Source: Pseudomonas sp. Au-Pse12
GTDB taxonomy: Bacteria > Pseudomonadota > Gammaproteobacteria > Pseudomonadales > Pseudomonadaceae
Length of the DNA stretch: 64,000 nucleotides
Direction of reading: 5' to 3'
Assembly: GCF_021341665.1 (NCBI RefSeq)
Contig: NZ_JAJTTH010000009.1
Coordinates: 186,001-250,000 of the forward strand
Shown here piece by piece: positions 18,348 through 26,337 of the stretch (position 1 is the first letter of the stretch; each line of letters begins with the position of its first letter). The translations under genes were made by a program, and so were the position numbers. A model generated the notes under the pieces. It saw only the letters and a program-made list of their open reading frames with translations, had not been told where the DNA came from and ran no database searches.

Positions 18348-18578
18348 TCAGGCGTTCAGTGCGCCCTGGTCGATGGCCAGCTTGAGGGCCTTGGCCGATG
18401 CCCTGGCTGCCGCTGCGGCGTCTTCCGAGGTCTTGAACCAGCGGTCGCGTTCCACCTGGTGGAAGGTGATCTGGGTCAGTGGAGGTTTGGCGCGCATGGC
18501 AATCACGGCCTGGAACTCGCCTTCGACTTCTCTGCACTCGCCACGAATGAAAAACTCGCCAATATCTAGTTCGGTCAC
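18348..18578 (-). CDS. Small conserved-type protein of unknown function
   Basis: A 76-residue protein begins (V/M)TELDIGEFFIRGECREV and ends with an Ala-rich helix (SEDAAAAARASAKALKLAI). I prefer the GTG start at 18578 because AAGGGA and GGAA lie just upstream; a TTG start at 18635 would add 19 residues without a ribosome-binding site. The middle (AMRAKPPLTQITFHQVERDR) suggests a short beta sheet. I recall similar proteins in other pseudomonads but no function. Confidence 0.6.
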   Translation of the reverse strand: MTELDIGEFFIRGECREVEGEFQAVIAMRAKPPLTQITFHQVERDRWFKTSEDAAAAARASAKALKLAIDQGALNA

Positions 18579-19177
18579 TTCCAGTCTTCCCTTGGAGATG
18601 TGTGAGAGGTTGAACGCCCCCGGGAGGGCATTCAATCAGTGGCGGAGTATGGCAGTTGTTGCGTTGCGGCGGGCTGAGTTATGTCATTTGCATTCACGCA
18701 GGGATTATTCTCACGTTCTAATCTGAAACTTCCGGCTTCTTGTGTTGGGTAACATTGCCGCCGATATTCAACGGCGGCCTTGTTCAGAAGGGGATGGGCA
18801 CGCGGTGAGCGTGCGCTTTAAATAGTCGAAACGCACAAAGTTGCTCTAGAATTGCCTCTGCAACCCGAAGTGGCTGCCGACCGGGGGAATCGTGACCCGG
18901 GTGTATCCGGCCCGCAGGCCTGTTTCAGCACCCACCCCCGAACACGCGCCGCCACGCTTTGCGGGTGCCAGAGCCCACTCCTCAAGCCTTCGACATGTGC
19001 CTGATGCCTCGGCGAAATGCCCGATGCTCGGTGCCGGCGCCAGCGCCGTGGCCAGGAGTGCCAGCTTCACTTGTCTGTATTGGGTAACTGATTGAGGTGA
19101 CTACGCCGTCATGGCGGTTTTTTTGTGCTGCGCGTTTTTTTCCGGGCAGCATCATTTTGAGTATCGGGGAGCGTTCC
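18579..19177. other. Long non-coding gap with three hairpins, possible small RNA
   Basis: Three stem-loops are visible: GCCGCCG/CGGCGGC at 18757-18778, GCACGC/GCGTGC at 18798-18814, and CGCC/GGCG at 19104-19116 followed by a seven-T run. The last is terminator-like on the plus strand. A minus-strand frame at 18846-19070 (MKLALLATALAPAPS..., ending in Phe) has no ribosome-binding site and I do not accept it as a gene. No tRNA seen. Confidence 0.35.
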
Positions 19178-19648
19178 TTGGCAGTAAGTAATCTTGAAAT
19201 GCACGCGTTGTTCGTGTTGGGTGATTTGCGCGCAAAGTTGGTCAAGCAGTTCCAATCTCGTTTCGTCTACATCACTGAACAGTCCGCCGAAGGCATCTAC
19301 ATCGCCGAGATCGACACCGAGACGGCCCTGGTGGTGGACGACAAGCCGCGCCTGGAACTCAAGGTCGGCGATCATTTTCGCGCCGCCGTGCTGCCCAGCC
19401 GCGAGGGCGGCAAGCTGGAGATCCGCTTTCGCGAGATCAAGCTGACGGTGTATGGCCTGGGCGACTACGCCTTTGTCAGCAGCCCCCTGGGGCAGGGCAT
19501 CGTGTTCAAGGAAGGGCACTCGACGGTGACGGTGTTTGCCGCCCACGAGCAGTTGCAGGACGGTTTGACCAAGACCCTGAAGGCGGTCACCGCCAAGGCC
19601 GCCAAATGGCGCAAGGGCGAACTGGTGAGCTTCAAGGCCAGCGAGTGA
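19178..19648 (+). CDS. Protein of unknown function, first gene of a small two-gene operon
   Basis: The protein has 156 residues if read from TTG 19178, which has an excellent GGGGAG at 19166-19171; ATG 19199 (MHALFVLGDL) is the alternative. It is beta-rich, with regularly alternating hydrophobic/charged segments (FVYITEQSAEGIYIAEID, LELKVGDHFRAAVLP, KLEIRFREIKLTVYGLGDY). The basic tail contains AVTAKAAKWRKGE. No membrane segment or catalytic motif is evident. The stop overlaps the next start by one base (TGATG). Confidence 0.6.
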   Translation: MAVSNLEMHALFVLGDLRAKLVKQFQSRFVYITEQSAEGIYIAEIDTETALVVDDKPRLELKVGDHFRAAVLPSREGGKLEIRFREIKLTVYGLGDYAFVSSPLGQGIVFKEGHSTVTVFAAHEQLQDGLTKTLKAVTAKAAKWRKGELVSFKASE

Positions 19649-19842
19649 TGAGCCAGAGCCGCGCCGAGTTCCACCAACAGCATCAACAGGCCGCGAGCGC
19701 CGAAGCCCAGCGCCTGTTCGCGCAAAAGAGCGTGCTCCAGGGCGCCTGGCTGAACTGGGTGGCTGCCCAGTTGTACCACCTGCAACCGGCGGCCTACGCC
19801 AGCATGGTGCGCCGCGAACTGCAGCGCCTGCAGGCGCCTTGA
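19648..19842 (+). CDS. Small helical protein of unknown function
   Basis: A 64-residue Gln/Ala/His-rich protein (MSQSRAEFHQQHQQAASAEA) is predicted fully helical, ending with a basic helix (SMVRRELQRLQAP). Its ATG shares one base with the preceding stop, so it is translationally coupled. It may be a partner of the upstream protein; I do not recognise it. Confidence 0.5.
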   Translation: MSQSRAEFHQQHQQAASAEAQRLFAQKSVLQGAWLNWVAAQLYHLQPAAYASMVRRELQRLQAP

Positions 19843-19854
19843 GACAGCATCCCC

Positions 19855-19946
19855 TTGCAGGACCGGCTTGCCGACGAACCGGCCCGTGAGCCGTTGCCAC
19901 ATCGACTGACGCCTTCGCAGGCAAGCCAGCGCCTACAGGGCGGGGG
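19855..19946. repeat. REP-like sequence between convergent genes
   Basis: Imperfect REP units (GACCGGCTTGCCGACGAAC and GCAGGCAAGCCAGCGCC, then TACAGGG) fill the space between the 64-residue gene and the TonB receptor gene, which converge here. They probably serve as a bidirectional mRNA end. Confidence 0.55.
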
Positions 19947-22082
19947 CTAGAAGCGGGTCTGCACGGCGACCTCGAAGGTTCGCGGCTGGCCCAGGTAATA
20001 GGCTGGCGAGACATGGGCAAACTGGCCATAGACCTCGTTGGTCAGGTTGCGCACCCGGCCGGTCACGCTGGTGTGGCTGTCGACCTTGTAGCGCAGGAAA
20101 CTGCCGTACAGGGTGTAGGCCGGCATCCGCAAGGTGTTGGCGTTGTCGGCGTACACCGAGGCCACGTAGCGCGCGTCGACCCCGGTCTGCCAGCTGGGCG
20201 ACAGGTCATAGGTCAGCCACAGGTTGGCCAGCCGGTCGGGGACGTTGGTCGGGGTGTTGCCCCGGCGCGAGACCACCGCGCCGCTGGCGATCTTCTCGTT
20301 GAACTCGTCATATTCGGCAGCCACCCAGGCGAAGTTGGCTTCCGCCAGCAGCTTGGGCGTCACCCGTAGCGAGCTGGCCAGTTCGAGGCCTCTGGAGGTC
20401 TGCTGGCCCACCGGAATGCTGTTGGCCGGATCCAGTGGGTCGGTCACGGCAAAGTCCTTGCGCTCGATGCGATAGGCGGCGACGGTCGCCGAGCCGCGGC
20501 CGTCCAGGTAGTCGAACTTGCTGCCCACTTCCCATTGCTTGCCGGTGGACACCTCGAAGTTCTGGGTGCCGCTGGGCTGTTCGGCGGCGGTGCTGTATTG
20601 CACGTAGACGTTGGCGCTGGGCAGGAACTGCCAGGTCAAGCCCAGGCGCCCGGTGACCGGCTCCCAGCTGCGCTTGAGGTGGCGCGGGTTGCTGGCGGTG
20701 ATTGCCCGGTGGTTGGTCACGTCCAGGTCGATGGCGTCGTAGCGCAGGCCGCTGAGCAGGGACAGCTTGTCGGTCAGGGCCAGGCGGTTTTCGACGAACA
20801 GGGCGCGGGTGGTGACCTGGTTGGTCTTGTCCTTGGCCCAGCCCTGGCGGGTGCCCTTCAGGTCATAGAAATACCCCGGCTGGAAATTGCCGGGATCGAC
20901 GCTGTTGCTGGCCGGCACGTTCCACGGTGAGTTGGTGGTGCTGTTGACCTTGTATTCGAAGCCCCCGGACCAGGTGGTGTCGAGGCCGAACAGCTGATCG
21001 TCATGGCGCAGCTCGAACTGGTTGCCGTCCTGCTGGCCCTGGTGCCGCACCAGGTAGGCGGTGGAACGGTTCACCTGGCTGTTGCTGGCGTTGTACTGGT
21101 AGGTTTCCAGGTTGCGGTAGTCGCGCTGGCTGTCCAGGTGATAGAGGGTGTTGCGCAGGGAGGTGCTGGGGTTGATCCGGTAGTCGATGATCGAGCGCAG
21201 CCACACCGTGCGCTGTTCATACAGGCCATCGGCGACGTTGTAGTTATTGAAGCGGTTGTGCTTGTCGATCTTCAACTCGCCGGCCTTGGGGTTGCGCACC
21301 GGGGTGCCCCAGTAGGGGCTGTCTTCGTGCTCGTCCTGGTACTCCACGGCCAGGGTGTGGGACAAGTCCGGGGTCAGGTCGCTGAGCAGCGAGAAGGCCA
21401 GGCTCCAGGCGTCCCTTTCCTGGCGGTCGATGTAGCCGTTGCTGGTGTTGTGACTGACGTCGAAGCGCGCGTAGTGCTGCACCTGGGCGCCGGCCGGGCT
21501 GAGGGCGTGATTGACCCCGAAGGCGGTTTGCGTGGTGTCGTAGCTGCCGTAGCCGAGCACGCCTTCGACCGCCTGTTCGCGACGCTCCGCGAGCTTGGTT
21601 ACATAGTTCAACGAGCCGCCCACGGAGCCGGCGCCATTGATCAGCGACGAGGGCCCGCCCACCAGTTCCACCCGGTCATAGATCCAGGCGTCCACCGGCC
21701 GCGCCAGGCCGGTGGCGACATTGATGCCGTTGAACATCTGGGTGATCTGGCTGCTGGTAAAGCCGCGGTAGGAGACGAAGCCGCCGAACCCCGGCGGTGC
21801 GCTGGCGTTGACCCCGGGCAGGGCGTTGGCCGCCTCCTGGAAGGTCCGCGCGCCGCGCCGCTCAAGGTCCTGGCGGCTGGCCACGGCCACCGAGGCGGGG
21901 GTCTCGCGCAGGCTCAGGCCCAGGCGCGAGGCCATGCCGCTGGACTGCTCCAGGTTCAGGCCCGGCTCGGCCTCGGTTTCATCGGCGCCAATGGTGGTGG
22001 GGGCCAGTTCGAGGTCCGGCTGGCCCCAGGCGTTGATGGACAGGCAGCCCAGCAGGCTCGCCAGCAAAGGAAGGTGTTTCAT
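19947..22082 (-). CDS. TonB-dependent outer-membrane receptor (siderophore class)
   Basis: This 711-residue protein has a signal peptide (MKHLPLLASLLGCLSINAWG), a plug domain (about 50-165, with RGFTSSQITQMFNGI and GGPSSLINGAGSVGG), and a 22-strand barrel ending in VAVQTRF. The N-terminal signalling (STN) domain is absent, so it does not signal to an anti-sigma factor. The family takes up ferric siderophores or other metal chelates with TonB-ExbBD energy. It lies 87 bases after a DUF2946 gene, an association I recall from copper-related receptors. No Fur box is visible upstream, so copper or another metal is possible. Confidence 0.88.
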   Translation of the reverse strand: MKHLPLLASLLGCLSINAWGQPDLELAPTTIGADETEAEPGLNLEQSSGMASRLGLSLRETPASVAVASRQDLERRGARTFQEAANALPGVNASAPPGFGGFVSYRGFTSSQITQMFNGINVATGLARPVDAWIYDRVELVGGPSSLINGAGSVGGSLNYVTKLAERREQAVEGVLGYGSYDTTQTAFGVNHALSPAGAQVQHYARFDVSHNTSNGYIDRQERDAWSLAFSLLSDLTPDLSHTLAVEYQDEHEDSPYWGTPVRNPKAGELKIDKHNRFNNYNVADGLYEQRTVWLRSIIDYRINPSTSLRNTLYHLDSQRDYRNLETYQYNASNSQVNRSTAYLVRHQGQQDGNQFELRHDDQLFGLDTTWSGGFEYKVNSTTNSPWNVPASNSVDPGNFQPGYFYDLKGTRQGWAKDKTNQVTTRALFVENRLALTDKLSLLSGLRYDAIDLDVTNHRAITASNPRHLKRSWEPVTGRLGLTWQFLPSANVYVQYSTAAEQPSGTQNFEVSTGKQWEVGSKFDYLDGRGSATVAAYRIERKDFAVTDPLDPANSIPVGQQTSRGLELASSLRVTPKLLAEANFAWVAAEYDEFNEKIASGAVVSRRGNTPTNVPDRLANLWLTYDLSPSWQTGVDARYVASVYADNANTLRMPAYTLYGSFLRYKVDSHTSVTGRVRNLTNEVYGQFAHVSPAYYLGQPRTFEVAVQTRF

Positions 22083-22169
22083 CGGTGCATCCTGAATTCT
22101 TGGCTAGGAAAAGGCCCACGAACGCGCGCCGCGCGACAGCGCAGTGGGCAGGTTGAGCACGAGCAAGAA

Positions 22170-22556
22170 TCAGGCGAGAGGCGGTGCCCGGGGATGGGCC
22201 GCGGGCCAGGTGGAGCGGGCGGGGAGGTCGGTCTTGGCCAGGGCGCGGGCGGGCGGTGCCTGGGGCTGTGGCAGCAGGGCCAGGGTCAGGCTGGAGTTGA
22301 GCGCCGGGCCCATGCCGCCAGTGGAGCACAGTGGGCAGCCGAAGGCCTTGGCCAGGGTCGGCAGCGAGTCCTGCTCGGCTGGCTGCGGCAGCGAAGCCTG
22401 GGTCGCGGGGTTGACGCTGCAGAATTGCCCGCCGACACCGTTGAGCTGCAGGCCAACCATCTGTCCGTGGCCGATGCTGCAGGCAAACACGTTGAACAGG
22501 ACGCAGCAATACAGCATCCAGGCAACGAGCGAGCGATCGGAACGGGCAAATTTCAT
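22170..22556 (-). CDS. DUF2946 family protein
   Basis: A 128-residue protein, reading from MKFARSDRSLVAWMLYCCVLF (ATG 22556), has one N-terminal hydrophobic segment. The family core is ACSIGHGQM, a conserved Cys in QFCSVN, and a CxxC pair in GCPLCSTGG. A Pro/Ala tail follows. DUF2946 proteins are small, cysteine-containing and often sit beside metal TonB receptors; a periplasmic or membrane metal-handling role is inferred. It is probably co-transcribed with the receptor gene. Confidence 0.78.
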   Translation of the reverse strand: MKFARSDRSLVAWMLYCCVLFNVFACSIGHGQMVGLQLNGVGGQFCSVNPATQASLPQPAEQDSLPTLAKAFGCPLCSTGGMGPALNSSLTLALLPQPQAPPARALAKTDLPARSTWPAAHPRAPPLA

Positions 22557-22652
22557 GGGGCGGCACTTTATCACCGAAGGCGACGAGCGTACTTACAAAA
22601 GTGCTGATTCGGGTCCATTCTCTTTACGAATTTTTTACAAGGACGTCTGAAC

Positions 22653-23090
22653 ATGAATCTTCTGCTCGCACAGGGGGTGGCTGGCAGCTTCCTGTTGATC
22701 AGTCTGATCCATCTGTATTGGGCCGCCGGGGGCAAGCGCGGCAGCGCTGCGGTGATCCCCGAAGTGCCGGGGCCGCTGCCCGGAATGACCCAGCCGGCGT
22801 TTCGCCCGCCGGCCCTGGCGACGATGCTGGTGGCGGTGGGCCTGTTGCTGGTGGCGATGCTGGTGTGCCTGCGGGTCGGGCTTTACTTGCCGACGGTGAG
22901 CCATCCGTCCCTGCAGTGGGTGATCAGCGCCATTGCCCTGCTGATGTTCGCCCGGGCCATTGGCGACTCGGAGCTGGTGGGGTTTTTCAAGGAGGTCCGG
23001 GATTCGAGATTCGCCCGCCTCGACACCCTGTTCTACTCCCCTCTATGCGTGGTGCTGGGGGCCGGGCTGCTGGTCCTGGCCTGGGCCTGA
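22653..23090 (+). CDS. DUF3995-family membrane protein
   Basis: This 145-residue protein has four hydrophobic segments (start, about 50-70, 85-105 and the C-terminus). It has the N-terminal HLYWAAGGKRG motif and FARAIGDSELVGFFKEVRDSRFARLDTLFYSPLC, typical of DUF3995. Function is unknown. AAGGA lies upstream of the ATG. It is divergent from DUF2946 (96-base gap) and convergent with mnhG. Confidence 0.75.
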   Translation: MNLLLAQGVAGSFLLISLIHLYWAAGGKRGSAAVIPEVPGPLPGMTQPAFRPPALATMLVAVGLLLVAMLVCLRVGLYLPTVSHPSLQWVISAIALLMFARAIGDSELVGFFKEVRDSRFARLDTLFYSPLCVVLGAGLLVLAWA

Positions 23091-23182
23091 AGCGCGGCCT
23101 GTTCACAGCAGGCGCCAGCCGATGGGGGCAAGGCGCCAAGGCCTCTTCGCCGACCCGCCGGCTCCTGCGTCCAGGGTGATGC

Positions 23183-23551
23183 TCAGTTGCCGGTTTCGCT
23201 GCGCTTGCTGCTGATTTCCGCCGGCACGTCGTCACCGGCCATGCGCTTGCGAAACAGCGCCGCGCGGGCCAGCAGCAGCGTGGTCACCGGCACCGTGATC
23301 GACATCAGCACCGGGATCAGCCAGGCGTGCAGCACCGGCCCGGATTTGAGCGTGGAAAAGTACAGGATCGATGCCAGCGCCACGGCCCAGGAGCCCATGG
23401 TCGACGCCAGGGCCGGCGGGTGCATGCGCTGGAAGTAGCTTTTCATGCGCAGGATGCCCAGGGCGCCAATCAGCGCAAACAGGCTGCTGATCACCAGCAG
23501 CAGGGCCACCAGCACTTCCACCCAGAGGGGCAGTTGTTCCAGGCTGTTCAT
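23183..23551 (-). CDS. mnhG: Mrp-type Na+/H+ antiporter subunit G
   Basis: A 122-residue protein with three membrane segments (VALLLVISSLFALIGALGI, VALASILYF and a C-terminal pair) has the family motif ALGILRMKSYFQRMHPPA. Subunit G is a small but essential member of the multisubunit monovalent cation/proton antiporter. It is the last gene of the operon, with ATG overlapping the mnhF stop by 4 bases. Confidence 0.92.
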   Translation of the reverse strand: MNSLEQLPLWVEVLVALLLVISSLFALIGALGILRMKSYFQRMHPPALASTMGSWAVALASILYFSTLKSGPVLHAWLIPVLMSITVPVTTLLLARAALFRKRMAGDDVPAEISSKRSETGN

Positions 23552-23826
23552 TCGATCACCTCGCCGCGCAGGAGGAATTTGGCCAGGGCGAAGGAGCCGA
23601 CAAAGCCGAACAGGGCAATCAGCAGCGCCGCCTCGAAGTAGGTATCACTGGCGTAGCGGATGCCCAGCACCAGCATCATCAGCATCGCCAGGATGTACAG
23701 GTAATCCAGGGCCAGGACTCGGTCCTGGGCCGAAGGGCCCTTGAACAGGCGTACCAGGGTCAGGACCATGGCCAGGGAAAACAGGAACAGGCTCAGCAGG
23801 ATCGCGTTGGTCAAGAGGACGCTCAT
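23548..23826 (-). CDS. mnhF: Mrp-type Na+/H+ antiporter subunit F
   Basis: A 92-residue protein with three membrane segments has the family features LVRLFKGPSAQDRVLALD and EAALLIALFGFVGSFALAKF. It overlaps its neighbours mnhE and mnhG by 4 bases each, showing tight translational coupling. In related systems subunit F also affects efflux of bile salts or other organic anions; here only the antiporter role is supported. Confidence 0.92.
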   Translation of the reverse strand: MSVLLTNAILLSLFLFSLAMVLTLVRLFKGPSAQDRVLALDYLYILAMLMMLVLGIRYASDTYFEAALLIALFGFVGSFALAKFLLRGEVIE

Positions 23827-24311
23827 TCGAAAATCTCCATCAGCGGGCGCTCGTACGTGGCCTTGAAGTGCTGGATGAATTGCGCCTCGTCCTTCAGGTC
23901 GAAGACGTGCAGCAAGAGCAGGCTGCGGTCCAGGGACAGCTCGGACCAGACCGTGCCCGGCACCACCGTGGTGATGGTGGACAGCGCCGCCAGGCCGTTG
24001 GGGTCACGCAGGTCGAGGGGGATCTTGACGAAGGCCGAGCGCACCGGGCGCCGGCCGTTATTGAGCACGCCCCAGGCCACCAGCAGGTTCGACACCAGCA
24101 CATCGCGGCCCACCAGCAGGAACAGGCGCAGGACGGTGCCGGGGCGGCGGATACGGATCGGCAGCGGCCGCAGTGGCCGCATCAGCAGCGGCGCGAGGAA
24201 GCCCAGCAGGGCTCCCAGCAGCAGGTTGCCGGGGCTGACGGACAGGTTCAGCACCAGCCACAGTAGCCACAGCGCCAGGGACAGGAAGGGCGCGGGAAAC
24301 AGGCGCTTCAT
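23823..24311 (-). CDS. mnhE: Mrp-type Na+/H+ antiporter subunit E
   Basis: This 162-residue protein has N-terminal membrane segments (LSLALWLLWLVLNLSVSPGN and LLGALLGFLAPL). A cytoplasmic C-terminal domain contains the family motif LSTITTVVPGTVWSELS and LLLHVFDLKDEAQF. Four-base overlaps with mnhD and mnhF. It completes the complex with the large subunits AB, C and D. Confidence 0.92.
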   Translation of the reverse strand: MKRLFPAPFLSLALWLLWLVLNLSVSPGNLLLGALLGFLAPLLMRPLRPLPIRIRRPGTVLRLFLLVGRDVLVSNLLVAWGVLNNGRRPVRSAFVKIPLDLRDPNGLAALSTITTVVPGTVWSELSLDRSLLLLHVFDLKDEAQFIQHFKATYERPLMEIFE

Positions 24312-25996
24312 GGTTGCACCTCCGCCGCCGCGGCGGCCTTGGACTCAGGGCTGAGCACGGTACGGGTGCCGAGTACCGCCATCACATAATGCTCCGGGTG
24401 GTTGAGGCTGTCGGCGGTGGCCTGGGTGAAGCGCAGCAGCGGCTCGGCCTTGAAGCTGAGCAGCACGCAGAGCCCCAGCAGCACCACGATCGGCACGCAC
24501 TCCAGGCGCCGCAGCACCGGTGAAGGGCGCTCCTCCGGGCTCCAGAAACGCTGGATGCCCAGGCGCGCAAAGGCGATCAGCGAGGCCAGGCCGGAGAGAA
24601 TCAACAGCGCCAGGAAGCACCAGGCCGCCACCGTGATCGGCGCCCCGTCGCTGGCACCCAGGCCCAGGGGATTGAGCAGGGCGGCGATCAGGTTGAGCTT
24701 GCCGATAAAGCCCGACAGCGGCGGCATGCCGATGATCAGCAGGGCGCAGGCAATGAAGCTCAGGCCGAGGAAGGCCATGGTCCAGGGGATCACCTGGCCT
24801 ACCACCACTTGCTGTTCATCGTCGAGGTTGCTGCCCCGGGGAGGGGGAAGCGCTTCCATGGGCCGTGGGAGGATTTCACCTTCGTCCTCCAGGGGCACTT
24901 CAACCGCCGAACGCGAACGCTCGATCAGTTCCGCCAGCAGGAACAGCGCGCACAGGGCCAGGGTCGAGCTGAACAGGTAGAACAGCGCCGCGCCGGTGAG
25001 CGCTGGCTGGGCGAAACCGATCACCGAGATCAGGATACCCGCCGACACCAGGATGCTCAGGGCGGCCATGCGCTCCAGGCGCTGGGCCGGGAGGATCGCC
25101 AAGGCCGCGCAGAAGATCGTCGCCATGCCGCCGTACACCAGCCACTGGTTGCCGAAGTGGGCCGAGGCCCCGGCCTGCCCGGAAAACAGCAGGGTCCACA
25201 GGCGCAGCACGGTATAGATCCCGACCTTGGTCATGATGGCGAACAGCGCCGCCACCGGGGCGCTGGCCGAGGAGTAGGCCGGCACCAGCCAGAAGTTCAG
25301 CGGCCACATGCCGGCCTTGGCCAGGAAGGCGATGGCCAGGATCGCCGTGCCGGCGTGCAGCAGGCCGCGGTCGGCTTCCGGCACCAGCGGGATCTTCATC
25401 GCCAGGTCGGCCATGTTCAGGGTCCCGGTGACCCCGTAGATCATCGCCGTGCCGATCAGGAACAGCGACGAGGCCAGCAGGTTGATGGTGATGTAGTGCA
25501 GCCCCGAGGACACCCGCGCGCGCCCCGAGCCGTGCAGCATCAGGCCGTAGGAAGCCGCCAGCAGCACCTCGAAGAACACGAACAGGTTGAACAGGTCGGC
25601 GGTCAGGAAGGCCCCGTAGAGGCCCATCAGCTGGATCTGGAACAGCGCGTGGAAGCTGGCCCCGGCGCCGTCCCAGCGGGCCATGGCGAACAGCAGCGCG
25701 CTGACCCCGATGATCCCGGTGAGCACCAGCATCAGCGCCGACAGGCGATCCACCACCAGGGCGATGCCGAACGGCACCTGCCAGTTACTGGGCAGGTACA
25801 CACCGAACGAGCCGGTGGCGCCCTGGGCCTGGGTCCAGTACAGCAGGTACACCGCCAGGGCCAGGCCCAGCAGGGTCGAGAACAGGTTGATGCGGGCCTT
25901 CAGCGGGCGGTGCTTTTCCCCCAGCAGCAACATCACCGCAGCCGTCAGCAGTGGCAGGAGGATGGGGGCGACGATCAGGTGCGACAACGAACTCAT
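24308..25996 (-). CDS. mnhD: Mrp-type Na+/H+ antiporter subunit D
   Basis: This 562-residue, about 14-segment membrane protein is homologous to the NuoM/N proton-pumping subunits of complex I. Characteristic stretches are FVFFEVLLAASYGLM (with the key Glu), ITINLLASSLFLIGTAMIYG and LAKAGMWPLNFWLVPAYSSA (with the key Lys/Trp region). A charged cytoplasmic insert lies around residues 365-395. It may carry one of the two ion paths of the complex. Confidence 0.93.
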   Translation of the reverse strand: MSSLSHLIVAPILLPLLTAAVMLLLGEKHRPLKARINLFSTLLGLALAVYLLYWTQAQGATGSFGVYLPSNWQVPFGIALVVDRLSALMLVLTGIIGVSALLFAMARWDGAGASFHALFQIQLMGLYGAFLTADLFNLFVFFEVLLAASYGLMLHGSGRARVSSGLHYITINLLASSLFLIGTAMIYGVTGTLNMADLAMKIPLVPEADRGLLHAGTAILAIAFLAKAGMWPLNFWLVPAYSSASAPVAALFAIMTKVGIYTVLRLWTLLFSGQAGASAHFGNQWLVYGGMATIFCAALAILPAQRLERMAALSILVSAGILISVIGFAQPALTGAALFYLFSSTLALCALFLLAELIERSRSAVEVPLEDEGEILPRPMEALPPPRGSNLDDEQQVVVGQVIPWTMAFLGLSFIACALLIIGMPPLSGFIGKLNLIAALLNPLGLGASDGAPITVAAWCFLALLILSGLASLIAFARLGIQRFWSPEERPSPVLRRLECVPIVVLLGLCVLLSFKAEPLLRFTQATADSLNHPEHYVMAVLGTRTVLSPESKAAAAAEVQP

Positions 25997-26337
25997 TCCT
26001 TGGGCTCCCGGCCGTCGACGTGGTCAGTGCCGGTCAGGCCCCGCGAGGCCAGGAGCACCACCAGAAACAGCGCGGTCATGGCGAAGCTGATGACGATGGC
26101 GGTGAGCACCAGCGCCTGGGGCAGCGGGTCGGTGTAGTGCAGCAGGTCCTGGGGCACGCCGTCCTTGACGATCGGCTCCTTGCCGATGAACAGGCTGCCC
26201 ATGCTGAAAATGAACAGGTTGACCGCGTAGGACAGCAGGCACAGGCCCATCACCACCTGGAAGGTCCGCGGGCGCAGCACCAGCCAGACGCCGGACGCGG
26301 CGAGGACCCCAATGGCGATTGCGATGACTTCTTCCAT
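25993..26337 (-). CDS. mnhC: Mrp-type Na+/H+ antiporter subunit C
   Basis: This 114-residue homologue of NuoK has three membrane segments and the family motif GLCLLSYAVNLFIFSMGS, followed by DPLPQALVLTAIVISFA. The conserved intramembrane acidic position of NuoK is visible as the Glu pair at the start (MEEVIAIAIG). One-base overlap with mnhA and 4-base overlap with mnhD. Confidence 0.92.
   Translation of the reverse strand: MEEVIAIAIGVLAASGVWLVLRPRTFQVVMGLCLLSYAVNLFIFSMGSLFIGKEPIVKDGVPQDLLHYTDPLPQALVLTAIVISFAMTALFLVVLLASRGLTGTDHVDGREPKE

Noticed and set aside
18846..19070. A 74-codon minus-strand frame starting MKLALLATALAPAPS and ending in Phe, resembling a tiny secreted or barrel protein
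   Set aside because: GTG start without a ribosome-binding site, very short hydrophobic stretch, no recognisable domain; it may be a remnant but I cannot support a gene.
19947..22082. Receptor with an N-terminal signalling domain and sigma/anti-sigma pair
   Set aside because: The mature protein enters the plug domain almost directly after the signal peptide and no ECF sigma or anti-sigma gene is adjacent.
22557..22652. Search for a Fur box before the DUF2946/TonB receptor genes
   Set aside because: No GATAATGATAAT-like inverted repeat is seen; iron control is therefore not claimed.
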